Part shown: in pieces, positions 21,478 through 33,227 of the stretch | How positions within the stretch are numbered: position 1 is the stretch's first letter | Layout: each line of letters opens with the position of its first letter | NCBI GenBank assembly: GCA_947034885.2 | Contig: OX344750.2 | Location: forward strand, 5,828,001 to 5,892,000 | Length of the DNA: 64,000 bases | From: Thuidium tamariscinum | Taxonomy: Eukaryota; Streptophyta; Bryopsida; Hypnales; Thuidiaceae | Direction of reading: 5' to 3' | Notes under the pieces: generated by a model | The model's input: the letters and a program-made list of their open reading frames with translations, nothing else | Database searches by the model: none | Told to the model about the DNA's origin: nothing | Position numbers and translations under genes: made by a program

Positions 21478-24400
21478 GAGTCTTGTGTAGTAAGAAGCAA
21501 AGACAATGAGAGTTGTAAGTAGGCTAGTTAAAAGGTTGATGATGATGGACGGTTTAGTTTAGGTTGTTTTGATTGATTTTATGCTTACAAAAGGCTATAA
21601 GTCCATGTGATTGGGAGGTTGTGTCAAACTATGAGTTGTATCTATGGAAAAGGTGCACTTTAGAGGTGTGAAGTTGAGTAAAAAGTTGCAATTATTGTTG
21701 GAGTTGTAAGCGCCTGAATATATAAATTTTTGCTCACAATTCTAGAGATGCGCACGTTTTTAGTTTGTAGAGGTGTTGATGCATTCTCTTAAAGAATGCA
21801 TACAAGCCTTGAGTTGTGGTAAGTTCCCATGTTTTCGATCATTACATACAAGTTTCTTCATTGTATTAACAACTCAAAGCAACAACTTGTTTTCCAATTA
21901 AGTTTCAGCTTGTCCTTTATTTTGTTGTATGCATGGTCAATGTGTGTGCATGTTTTGAGTTGTAATCGCAAGAAATTCAAAATGCTTCTTTTTAATTTAG
22001 ACTAGTTTTGTTATTGCATTCAAAACTACAAGACAATATTTTGTCAATTTGTGATTCCTAGAGACAATTATAAGATAGGGAATTATATGCCTCTATACTC
22101 AAAATTAATACATTGTTAGTTGTAGAGAAGATGGGCAAGTACAACTCTGAATGTTTTAGTCTTGGAGCCCAAGCGAATTTGTCATCCTTTTACAATGTGC
22201 CTTCTTCCCTCTTAGTCTCCGATTAATGTTTGTTGTCTACTAGTGTAGTGGTTGCATTAATCTTCCTTTAGAATCAATTGTTTTTGTTATCGTTGAACAT
22301 GCAAAACTATAATCCGCATTTATAGTAAAAGATCCATTTTATCTATATCCTAAAGCCATTGGCAAGATAGAGTAACTTCCATAAGTTGCATTGTTAGTTT
22401 AGATTTGTAGAATATTATAATTAGTATCTTGCCACAAAAATTCATTACTTTTTGAATTTTTTTAATGAAACAAATGTTGTAGGCTTACATTCATAAGTGC
22501 TTAGATTTGCTAGTGGCAAGTAAAGATAAACAATATAGGTTTACAATTGTTTATTTTGTACACAATTGAGTAGAGGGTAAATTCTTCAATATCTAAACAT
22601 TTTCTTTGTTGTATTTTCTTGTATGTACAATGAAGATATATGGAAAGGGCCCTCATTATATGTGAAATACTGAAATTATTGAGTCCTTATCTTGTATATC
22701 TCTAGGTACAATCTTTATAAAAATTAAGACCATGAATTTTAGAACAAAACATTGTTTGCAAGCAAAAGTCTTTCACTCCCTACATCAACGTAGATAAATC
22801 ATTGATTATTTGTGCTATGTCCGTTGTATGTAGGCAAGCTTTCAAGGACTGTGAGTGACTACAATTATGGGAATAGACTAGGGCAAGAGATCCTTGCCAT
22901 TGTAGAATGACATATATGTTTTCAAATCCTAAATCCTCCTAAGATCACGCACACAATATTTCACGGAAAGGGACCTATTACTATGCATCTAGAGATCTTT
23001 AGATCAATCAAATTCATTACAATGTAGGGTTGTCAAGATATTGAGATTTTCCTAAATTGCATGTAATGAACAAGTGTAGAAATTCTAAATAAAAACAAAA
23101 TATGCAAAGTTGTACATTAGGTCAAGTAAAGATCTTTAGATACTATGATAAAAGTAATTAATGTTCATTGTATAGAAATTAGTGTGCAAATCATCTAGAG
23201 ATCTTTACATAATGAAATATCAATATGAATTACAATGATAATACTTGAATAATCATCAAATTTTGGGTGCAACGTGCCCTTTCTTTTGAAGATCTCCAAA
23301 TGAGAAACAATAATCTTTGAACTCGACAAAACACATGTAGAAATCTTCAAATGCAAACCATGATCTTCAAACAACAACAAAGAAAGCATAAGAGTCATTA
23401 GAATTGAACAATAGGAGTGACTCAAATTAATTTGAAGGTTTAAAGTAATTGAAGTTGAGGATCATGTGAATTGAAGAAATATATCATATGTAATGTCCAT
23501 CATCATGAAGAAATGTCCAATTGGTTTAAAAGAATGATATTCATGGTCATATGTTCAAAAGTTCAAAAAATGACTCTAGAGCTACTTTTAAGAGAGTAAT
23601 GATATCTATACCTTTAGATGTAGTTTGATTTAATGGAATAATATTTAATATTGCAAAGCAATTTGAAATTTGTTCCAAAGCCAATTTCAAGAATTTGTAA
23701 ACAAACACAAGGGAGTATTGAAGGTAAATAAACATTTGTCTATATTTTATCTTAAATCATGTATAATTCAAATCAAAAGGTGATTAATTGTGATGCTCTA
23801 CAAGCAAAGATCATGCAAATTTTTTTACAAAAAATCAAGATTTGAAGACATTTTTTAATGGCTACAAAGATTCTATAAAATACTCTATATTGTTTGTTGA
23901 AGGAAGGATTCATTATTTGGACTATAAGCACAATTAATTTATTATAGACGAAGCTAATAAAGTGAAATGCATGTGATTTATTCTATTAATGTTGAAAGTA
24001 CAAATAACAACAACGATGCTAGCGTGTGAGCTTAGAGCGGTGAGCCTATGAACTACAAGTGTAGAGCTTGTGAGCTGAAGCCCCCAGACAAATAAATTCT
24101 AGTTTATTTTTGTAAATTCTTTTTCCATTTTTTTTTCTCCCATTTTTTTTTACTATTTATAATAAAAAATATGACCTATGATCATGTCACTTGTAAGTGT
24201 GGATTAGAAAAAAATGTTAAATTCTTTTGTTTGAAGTTTTATTCGCTAAAGGTTTAGGCCTTTAAAGCTTAGGATAAAAATGTGATCATTTAGTTTCTCC
24301 ATTACCCCCAAATTCGCAAACACTTGTAGCAAACTAAACCCTTGCTATATTGCATGCATGAATATGAAATAGTTTATTCCCCCTTCTTTTTTTCCTATTT

Positions 24401-25120
24401 CAGTGTTTCTCTAATTCAAATAATATTACCTTCGTTGTTCATTTGTTTTTAAACTCTTTTTTCTTTTGCTTTAGGGTCGTTTCCCATTTATTTCATTCTT
24501 TTTGCTTTCTTCTTTTGCTTAACTTTTTCCTTCTTATTTCAAAAATTCCATGCATTAAATTCTTCACTTCTTCACTTCCTTCTTTAAATTTCTATACAAT
24601 TTTCTTCACCTTCTTTATCTTATATTTTTTCATTTCAATAATATTTTTATCCCTATGAATATGTCAATTAAATTATTGTTACACCTAAAATAATTTTGAA
24701 GAACTAAAACTACATGAAGTAAAACTCTTGAGTATTTAAATAAAATGCCTAATACTATAATTTAAAATAGTCATCTCATCCAAACCTTCAAGTTCTCTTT
24801 CCATTCTACAAATATCCTCTTATATTAGCGCATGTTGGAAACCTCAATGCTTATGGGATTTTTAGAACTTTGAATTCTTTGTATTCAACTTATTTTCAAT
24901 TGAAAACAATAGAGCAAAGGTTTAGGCTTTAATTGATCAAAGTAGTCATTTATCTTAATTTAATTCAATACAATTTGTTGAAGAGACATTCTCTCACACT
25001 TTGTGAATGCACAAATACTTTATTCATATGGTAATATGCTTGAACTCATTTCAAATGTCAATTACAATATAAGTAAATAAATACAATGCAAATAAAATAG
25101 ACCGACAAATATAGCCATGC
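21478..25120. other. AT-rich intergenic, nothing recognised
   Basis: 3.6 kb with only short frames. The Phe/Leu-rich frame at 24443-24658 (+) comes from a T-rich stretch and is not credible as a gene. No inverted ends were identified. Confidence 0.5.
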
Positions 25121-25426
25121 TTATTCTAGAATTGCAATAATTCTTGCTCGAAGTAGAATTAACTTCAACTTATTGTAGCTATAACTTGATGTATGAATGA
25201 ATTTGTCTTCATGGATATCCATCTTGCGAAAGTATTTGTACAAATAGTATAAGTGTTTGCAATTCACATATTGTTGTTGACCACCAATAGCTGAAACAAC
25301 CATATTAACAAAGCCCAAACATGTGCACATAGAGAACATATCTATTGTAACACAATATGCATTTCTATTGAAATTTAACCTTGTCTCTAATACCACTATC
25401 ACACCAAGGCTTTGAAAAGAAAACAA
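25121..25426 (-). pseudogene. SWIM-type zinc-finger fragment (MULE transposase or related)
   Basis: The 101-codon frame contains MCTCLGF...YVNCKHLYYLYKYF, which fits the SWIM pattern C-x-C-x(n)-C-x-H, followed by a conserved-looking tail with FIHTSSYSYNKLKLIL. SWIM fingers occur in Mutator-like transposases and in some host proteins; this DNA cannot decide between them. The upstream minus-strand sequence (25430-26150) has coding-like stretches in shifting frames, suggesting a decayed longer gene. No start region is recognised. Confidence 0.45.
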
Positions 25427-26187
25427 AGTAACTTCTAGAATTTGCCCTCTAACATTGCCTTCATTTTTTCACTTACTTCGTTGTCCTATGATTGGTCCAT
25501 TTGCAACCCTTCAAATGGCTCAATTCTTCCTCACTGTTGAATACACGTTCAAATTCTTGGACGGAGGTTAGTCATACAAAACAGTGCTGAATTTTTTTGA
25601 CATGTTGAACTATAGACATGGTGACAATGTTGCTCATGCTTAGAGGTGGAATCCTACATGCTGCAAAAACAATGTCTCTTAATGATTCAGCTATGTTCTA
25701 ATTAGAATAAACCAAACCTCTGGGACCTTTGGCCAATTGATAAACCACTTGCATTTTGTACCTTTCACACAACATTCAATGTCATCCCAACAAAACCAGA
25801 AATCAACCTTCACTTTTCATTTACTTTTGCACTCTTCTTTTCTACCAAGTAGGTGGGTACTGAAGTTTCCTTCTACCTCCTAATAAATTTGGCAATGAAA
25901 TTGATATTAGAGGTCCTTTGTTGAACTTGACATCTTGCGTTCAATTTGCAGCTAATTCTTACAATGTGTTATTTTGATGTGTCACAATTGCCCTCAAATG
26001 TTATTATAACATGTCCAAAATTATTTGCCTCCACTTGTTTACCTTTGTCATCCACAAACTATGAAGAAGCTATCGTGGACCTTGTTCGAACACGAGGTTG
26101 AGAAAATTTTATTTTGCCCAATCTTTGTGAGTCTCCTACATTTCTAATGGACACATCCAACTTCCTCTTTATGCTTTCAAATATTTT

Positions 26188-26383
26188 CACTATAAGAAAC
26201 TTGTGTTTTGGATGACAGACTTTAGGTGGCATCTAATGTAGCAACTCATGTTTTTATGTCTTAACTAATGTCCGTCATAACATCTTGATATTATGGCAAA
26301 CGTTAGTTTGGACATAAAAACACGAGTTGTTACATTAGATGCCACTTAAAATCTGTCATCTAAAACACAAGTTTCTTATAGTG
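26188..26383. mobile_element. CACTA-type MITE, 196 bp
   Basis: Ends CACTATAAGAAAC and GTTTCTTATAGTG are perfect inverted repeats. Complementarity continues inward (TTGTGTTTTGGATGACAGA against TCTGTCATCTAAAACACAAG, then GGTGGCATCTAATGTA), leaving a small loop around 26260-26300. The flanks TTT and TTC may be a 3-bp duplication with one change. The ends match those of the 20127-21477 element, so the two probably share a family. No coding capacity. Confidence 0.8.
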
Positions 26384-27504
26384 TTCTTTCCTTTCTAAAT
26401 GTGGTACTTTGGTCCCCACACCTTCTAATCCTAGCAAAGCATTTAGAGTATGTGCAATTTCTTTAGGATCTCTACTTTTTCTAGTAGCTTTAAGTTTCAA
26501 CTCCCTTTTTAATGGCCCTAATCCTAATGCATGGCCTTTCAAGTATGCACAATAGTTTGTCATTTGCATCTAAGCACAGATACTTTCATCACATGTTGTG
26601 TCAAACAAATTGTTTTTTTGCTTTTCAGACATTTAAATGCACTTATTATGCACCTTTTTAGAAAGATTGCATGATGGTAAGTCTAGTATCTCTTCCAAAT
26701 TCAATTTCTAGGATTGAAAGAAAATTTATAAAGAAGTTAGTAATTCATAGTCAAAACACCACAAACTTTCAACTTCTAAATAATCTACTTTTATTAGTTC
26801 AATATATAGTCTAATAAAGGGGTGGACTTACAATGACTTCCTTATATAGCAAGATATTACAACACAAATAATAAAAACTATATAAATCATCAAGAACCCT
26901 CGTCTGAATAGACATTTACATTTCAAATTTGGGCATATTGAAATGTATTAATATTTGTACATGTATTAAAATTAGGGGATCATATTGACACCAAAAAACC
27001 CTCTGTTGAATCTAAGTGATGTAATTTTGATGTTACCAAGAACCCCTATTTTTTATACCTTTAAGGAACAAATGATCAAGAATTCTAAATATGCCTAAAA
27101 AAGCCATGCATGGTGAGACTTCCATCAGGCCTTTCCGCTTAAGGTTGGAACAAAATGATTGAATTCACATTTAACAAATTTTCCTTTCAAGGTAGTGTTG
27201 AAATTCAATTTTCATGTTGGATTTTAAGAGGTCCATGTCACCCTAAGGCAATAAGGAACTCATGGAAGTACTAAGGTATTACACTGACTAAGCAATGTCT
27301 TTTGTAAAAGAAAACAAAAGAAGTGTGCTATCAATCAAAACCAAAATGATGGCATTACTATCTCCACTAGTCCCACTCAAGCATCATTCACATTCCTTTC
27401 ACTTCAAAATTAAAAATTTTGTTTGATAGCAGAGTAAAACCAGACAACATGATAAAACCAACAATCGATCCAACCTACACTACAAAATTGATATCCTTTA
27501 TAAA
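26384..27504. other. Intergenic with one coding-like frame (26360-26569, minus), unassigned
   Basis: The minus-strand frame includes EIAHTLNALLGLEGVGTKVP and overlaps the end of the MITE, so it cannot be a complete intact gene. It may be a relic related to the SWIM fragment just downstream. The remainder is AT-rich without motifs. Confidence 0.3.
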
Positions 27505-28462
27505 CTACTTCCTACATAACCTCGTAGAAACCATGACTAGGGAACGGCTTTGAGAGGATGACGATGCTTTGATTTGGATATTTGGGATAATCTTGTGATT
27601 TATAAGGAAAGCTCTAATTGCAAAAGCAAACACAAAAATACCAAAAGAACACTTGTGAGCTAGGTTTTTGTTCAACAACTCCAACATCTCTCCATAGCTC
27701 ATAGACTTCTTTTTCTTCATATCCTCTTCAAAGTAGGTTGCTTCAACATGTATGCCAACAAACTTGAATGTTCTCGGAAAGAACACCACCCCTAAAACTA
27801 TTGAAAAAACATGCATAATCACTTGTACACTGAAAATGGTTTAAAACACCAACCACTTGACCATGAGTGATGCTTGGAGTATCCATCATGAATTCCTCAA
27901 CTATAAGAGGATACAAAATCAATTGTATCTTCATCTATAGCACCAACACGTAATCCAAAGGAATAAAATCAAAATCAATATCATCACCATCTATTATTTG
28001 TAAACACACAATATCCATATCAACATCAACATCTCGGACAATAATCTCCACTGAGTGACCACCAATTCTTAAACGTTTGTCTTTTGCTCTCACACCTATA
28101 GCTTCCAAATAGTGATTTGCTACTAAGCACATCCCTTCTTTGCTGCAAACGACAGTTGTGCCATATGTAACCAACTCCTTTTTCTTTACCACCTGCAACC
28201 TTAAAACTGCTTTAAACATTTTGATATCTAATCCTGTAATATTCGTGCTCAACATATGAGAATGTTGATAAATGTACTCTATCTGTGACAAAGTCTCCTC
28301 TTGTGATGTCACAATGAGGTTTTCTTCTCCTACATGGAATATCTTTCTTTGAGGAGGAAATAGTTGTGCCATACACTTCAAGACTTGGCCAAGACTTGTG
28401 CCTTTTTTAAATTTCATCTTCTTGTGACTAAAAGTCACAGTGATCATCTCCTCACGAGACAT
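27505..28462 (-). pseudogene. Decayed trypsin-like (Deg-like fold) peptidase gene
   Basis: The first frame (28462-27935, 175 codons) has an unrecognised N-terminal ~75 residues. It then shows an apparent trypsin-like beta-barrel half: TYGTTVVCSKEG, VANHYLEA where the catalytic His is expected, and DVDMDIVCLQI where the Asp strand is expected. Downstream pieces in other frames continue the pattern: THGQVVGV and FFNSFRGGV (a degraded form of the Ser loop, normally GNSGGP) and FKFVGIHVEA (normally xVGIHVxA). The pieces lie in order but not in one frame, and the Ser motif is not intact, so this reads as a pseudogene. The family call rests on motif order only. Confidence 0.4.
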
Positions 28463-28989
28463 CTACACATTATCAACCAATGTATTTACCATCTTGCATG
28501 ATAACTCTAGAAAACCCACAACACTCAAAAATTACACAATGAGAACCTAATCATTATAGGACCTTGACTAAACCGTTGAATAGGAAAGAAAAAAAAAACA
28601 TCCTATAAAAACATATATTAAGCATTTTACATTATAACATAACTATTTAGTTATTGAAAGGAAAATATCTTGTACTAGTAATCTGAGTAACTATAAATTA
28701 GCTTATACAATGTAAAATAATTGTAATCTCATGAAAATAAGATGAATTTGTGCCTCTCCATGACCACAATACGGAATGTCAAAGCAAACTTTGAAGCTCT
28801 TAAGAAATTGGTAATTCAAGAATTAAAATACTAATTGCAAGAAAAAAGACATTGATTCACATAGTAATGTAAAAAGTATGTATGTATTTTAAAAATTACT
28901 TGCAATATTGATCTACGTATTTGCAACTAGTTCCCAAAAACTTTCCACAGTCTAAAGCATGGTTGATGAATTGTCACGTCTAGAGCAAA
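28463..28989. other. AT-rich spacer
   Basis: No frame or repeat structure of note between the peptidase relic and the mirrored array that follows. Confidence 0.5.
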
Positions 28990-30440
28990 ATTACGTCCAC
29001 AATTTAGATGTTCAGACGTTCAAACGCAGCGGACGTAGCGGCTACCGGACGGCGGACACCATCTAGAGGTCGCAGTGTTGGATGGCCCGTTGGATGGCTC
29101 ATTAGACGCATGGACGGGTAGATGACTTGACAGACAGGTGGATAGCTAAGATGTGGTGGACGCGTAGACGTATGGGTGGACAATCGAGATGTGGTAGACG
29201 GGCGGACGGGCGGACATGCAAGCAAATGAGCAAACATGTGGATGCATGGGCAGACTGTTGAGATGTGGCAGACGTGCGGATGCATCATGGGCGAACGGTC
29301 AAGATGTGGCAAACGCATAAACAAACGGGCGAACTCACAATCGGCTCTTGAACAAACTTTTGAACGAGCATTCTGATGGTCAATTGACTAGGCTTCCAGC
29401 CTAGTCACTCTAGTGATGAGGTGGAGGGCAATTACCTAATCTAAAATAAATAGTACAAGGGATTCAATTTCCTCTATGATTAACCATACTAATTCCAAAA
29501 ATTGAGGTTAGTACTATTACTGATGCATGGCACATTGGAAAAAAAATCCTTTGTCACTAACCACATTGAGCCCTAAAATTGAGGTTAGTATGATTAATGA
29601 CATATTCATATTGTGGGAAAAAAAATCCTTTGTCATGAACCATATTGAGCCAAAATTGAGAATAGTATGATTAGTGACATATTCATATTGTGAAAAAGAA
29701 ATCCTTTGTCACTAATTGCACTAATCCAATTTGGACTAAAACCCATTAAGTTTAGGCCCAAAATTCACCAAAATTTGGGTCCTAAATCCTAAAAAAAGTA
29801 AAAGTGTGTTGATGTTTATTTAAAGTCTATCTCAAGTACACATCCACACAATTTTATTTTATTTATTGAATATATTATTCTTAAAGTTTATTTTGCTTCT
29901 AATTCAATGAGAGGATTAAAAATGTACGTGAGGTGTGCTTGTGTGGCACTTTTACATTTTTCATTGGACACATTATTTTTAAAATTTTATTTTGCTTTAA
30001 ATTCAATGAGAAGATTAAAAATGTGCTTGAGATGTGCTTGAGGTCTACTTCAAGTATACTTGAAGCACACTTTTACTTTCATCTTTAAAACATCATTTTG
30101 AATATTTATTTTGCTTCAAATTAAATGAAAGGATTCAAATCTATCTCAAACACACCTCAGGTACGTAAGAAGTTTAACAGCTCGTCCACCACTCCACCCA
30201 ACCGCTTGTATTTAACAGCTCATTTGATCAACTGCTCGCCTGTCCACCTATCTGCCTAACCACTCATCCCCCACTCCACTTGGCTACTTCTAATCCTTAC
30301 AAGTGTCTATGTAACCGCTCACTTGATCGACCACTCGATCATCTACTCGTCCGCCCGTCCGTGCGGCTGCTCTGCCATCCGCCCCTCCGCTCAGCAATCT
30401 GTGTGTTCAACAAGCTGTGTGCCCGTTGTGAGTGATTCTA
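28990..30440. mobile_element. Foldback-like composite: mirrored GACGG-type arrays around internal tandem repeats
   Basis: 28990-29340 is a GC-rich degenerate array of GGACG, GACGGGCGGACG, GAGATGTGGCAGACG and related words. 30170-30420 holds the complementary wording (CGTCCGCCCGTCCG, CACTCGATC, CCACCACTCCACC). Between them are about three ~95-bp units (29480-29745, AAAAATCCTTTGTCACTAACC type) and about three ~105-bp units (29850-30165, AATTCAATGAGAGGATTAAAAATG type). Mirrored subterminal arrays are typical of foldback transposons. Exact ends and target duplications are not defined. The frame 29004-29324 (-) is a by-product of the array. Confidence 0.5.
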
Positions 30441-30567
30441 ACTCCACCCTTTAGCTTAAAATCTACCACGCGGGTTCTTTGTCTAATCAAATACTTTCTC
30501 CTAATTAGGTGTTCAAAAAGTACCTTCTAAGCAATGTTCAAACTCTTTTAATACGCCTTCTAGTCTA

Positions 30568-30862
30568 GGGGAGGACACTTCCCATTTTTTAATAACCTAC
30601 GTGCGGCGGAATATAGGGTACATTTAAATAATCTTAGGTAAAATTTATAAGAAATTTACATATAAAATATGGGACATTAAAAAGGCAAAGTGTTTTAAAA
30701 ATAAAATAGGGATGATAATATGGCTGATTTTTCCGCTTTATGGTAAAATAGGGGCTCTTTTAATGTTGCCAAGTAATGATTACAAGTAATTGATAGCCCC
30801 CCTAAAAATACCCCACCGCCACACGTGGGTCCCCCAAATATACAAGAAGTGTCCTCCCTGGG
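30568..30862. mobile_element. Mutator-like MITE, 295 bp, 11-bp target duplication
   Basis: Flanked by identical CTTCTAGTCTA at 30557-30567 and 30863-30873. The termini are inverted: GGGGAGGACACTTC at the left, and the complement of CCCAGGGAGGACACTTC at the right. Inner similarity includes ACGTGCGGCGG against CACGTGTGGCGG. A 9-11 bp duplication points to the Mutator superfamily (known for the family; assigned here by inference). No coding capacity. The interior includes an inverted CCC/GGG-rich end. Confidence 0.8.
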
Positions 30863-30873
30863 CTTCTAGTCTA

Positions 30874-31954
30874 ATAAATCACTATTTTTTCTAATATCTT
30901 TGAATGGTTAATAGTTAAAGGGTTCCTTGAGAATTTTCTAACCTAATTCTAGTTTAAGTGTTAACTACTCTAGCTAATCCTAAATTTCTAATTTCTAATG
31001 TAAAAGTCTAACTAACTACCAATTCCAAGCATTTGGTAAAAAGAAACTTAACAACAAAATAAAGAGAATAAAAATCAAATGGAATCGATTTACCTCTTTG
31101 GCGTAAATCTCCATCATCTCGTTGTCAAACATCATCGTGTGAATGTAATCACTAGCAATCTCACCATTGAACTCATCATGGACGTCCATCTAATTCATTA
31201 TAATTTTCCACTTTGTTGATAAAATAATGGTTATAGAGATTTAAATTAATTGCGTATTTCTTGTTAATTCCTAATTTTCTAGTAATTTGAAAATACCACA
31301 AATTAATTTAATCAACTTAAGCAATTAAATACTTAACATATAAATCTATTCTAATTGGAAATCAATTGAAAATTTTAGCAAATTTGATCATTTTGATTAT
31401 TGTTTTTTCCCTTTCAAATTTCCATCCTAATTTCAAATGGCAATTAATTAGTAAGAATCTAAAAATCTAACCAAATCCTTTCAAATCTAATTAATTTCTT
31501 AATTTTTCCTAATTCTTAAGGAAATTGTTTGTCAATTTTTTTTTTCTTTTGGCTTATTAGGCCTAATAAAACAAAACCAACAAAATCCAAGCCTTTTAAG
31601 AATCTAATTAAGAACTAACTACCAAAGAATGTAGAACAATTTCAATAGTAAAATTTCAAGATATTAGTTTTTTAATTGGAAAAGATCAAAGCAAAGAATA
31701 AGAACCTAATTCAATAGTGATTATTCTCTAAAAATTGTTTTTTTTAATCCTAATTCTTTCACGTGATCTTCTTCCTGTACCTTAACTCCCACATTCCTTC
31801 ATTTCAAACTCATTCTTGCATGTGTGATGTTTTGCAAGTTGTTTTGAAAGAAAAGAAAGCTATGACGAATGATTTGTGAAGAGATGATGAAGATTTGTTG
31901 GAATTCTAAAAATTAGATTTTTTGTGAAAATCAAAAAAGAAAAGGTTGTGGCTT
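30874..31954. other. AT-rich intergenic, nothing recognised
   Basis: Low-complexity A/T tracts; no supported gene. Confidence 0.5.
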
Positions 31955-33227
31955 CCATTGCCAACCAATGATGCTAGAGTATAAGCAGGGAACAATGAAC
32001 ATTGAGCAACAAGCAATGAGCAATGAAACTTGAATGCTCATTGTAAGAATGTTTTCTAAAAATAGACATGTTAAAGCAATAAATAGTATTATCAAATCCA
32101 AAAATAATAATGTCAAAAAATTTCAACTTTTTAATTTAAAAACAAATCTACAAAAATATTATATAAAATAGTTGATATTATAATGAAAGGTTGCATGAAT
32201 GAACACTCATTCATTCATGTGTGAATGAGCTTCATCCATGTCATCCATCCATGATCCATCATTCAATTTTCAAATTGTTAAAATTTTGCAACTCATTATA
32301 AGCTTCTTTGAAACCAAAGAGGCTTTGAACCATCTATGCTCATTAATATTGTCTCCCTAAAAGCCTCTTTGGAATCCAAAAAAGGCTTCCCAATTCGAAA
32401 AGCTTTTCTTTGGAATCAAAAGGCTCTCCTAGTATAGGCTTTTTAGAACCTAAAGAATGATCTTCGGATTCAAAGAGCTTTTTGTTAGTGCCAAAAGGCT
32501 TTTTTTAATAAGGCTTTTTGAATTCATAAAAGGCTCCTTGAATCCAAGGAGCCAAAAAGTTCTTTCATTGAAACCACTTTGGAACTAAAATAAGGGTACT
32601 TCAAATCAATGAGCCCTTCATTTGTGCCAAAAAGCTCATTAAGAGCATCCTTGAATTGAAGAGGCCTTAAAACCATCGTTGCTTTTTAATATTGTCTCCT
32701 TACAAGCCTCTTCGGAATTCCTAAGAGCCTCCTTAGAACCCAAGGAAGGCTCTTTGGATCTGAGGAGCCTTTTTTGGTATCCAAAACTTCAATTGCAATG
32801 AAGGCTCTTCAGAATCCAAAGAAGGCTCCTCGGATCCAAGGAGCCTTTTTTGGTGCCCAAAACTTCTTGCAACAAAAGCTCTCTGAAACCCCAGGAAGAG
32901 TCTTCGAATCCAAGGAACCTTTAGTTGATGCCAAAAAGTTCTTTCAATGAAGGCTCTTTACAGCCCAAAGAATAATCTACATCCATAGTTCTTAATTTTT
33001 TCATCTACATTTTTCATCTACATTCATCTGGTATCATTTTCATCCATCTAAAGTAATGAATGAAATAAGGCATTTACATTTAAAGATTTATTTTTTATAA
33101 AATTAATTTTTAAATATTCATTTTTAAATTTAAAAAATAAATTCTTAACATTCAAATCTTCCTACTCAATGCTCAATGCTCAACGCTCATTGCTCATACT
33201 TTAGCAACCTTGCACTGTCAACCTAGG
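31955..33227. mobile_element. Foldback-like element with mirrored GAGCAATGA arrays
   Basis: The left end reads ATGCTAGAGTATAAGC followed by AACATTGAGCAACAAGCAATGAGCAATG. The right end, in reverse complement, reads TTGCTAAAGTATGAGC followed by AATGAGCGTTGAGCATTGAGC. Inside each arm come A/T-rich tracts, then CATTCATTCATG/CATCCATC words (32190-32275 and about 33000-33060). At the centre is the AAGGCTC repeat array (32290-32970). Outermost bases and target duplications are not certain. No coding capacity. Confidence 0.5.
32290..32970. repeat. Degenerate palindromic minisatellite (AAGGCTCCTTGGATCCAAGGAGCC type)
   Basis: About a dozen diverged units of 40-60 bp built from AAGGCTC...GGAATCCAAAGA and TCCAAGGAGCCTTTT. 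The best unit (about 32825-32850) is a near-perfect palindrome centred on GGATCC. The units form many local hairpins. Confidence 0.7.

Noticed and set aside
24443-24658. Phe/Leu-rich 71-codon frame, membrane-protein-like
   Set aside because: It arises from a T-rich low-complexity stretch with no family features.
29004-29324. 106-codon His/Pro/Ser-rich frame
   Set aside because: By-product of the GACGG-type array; no homology visible.
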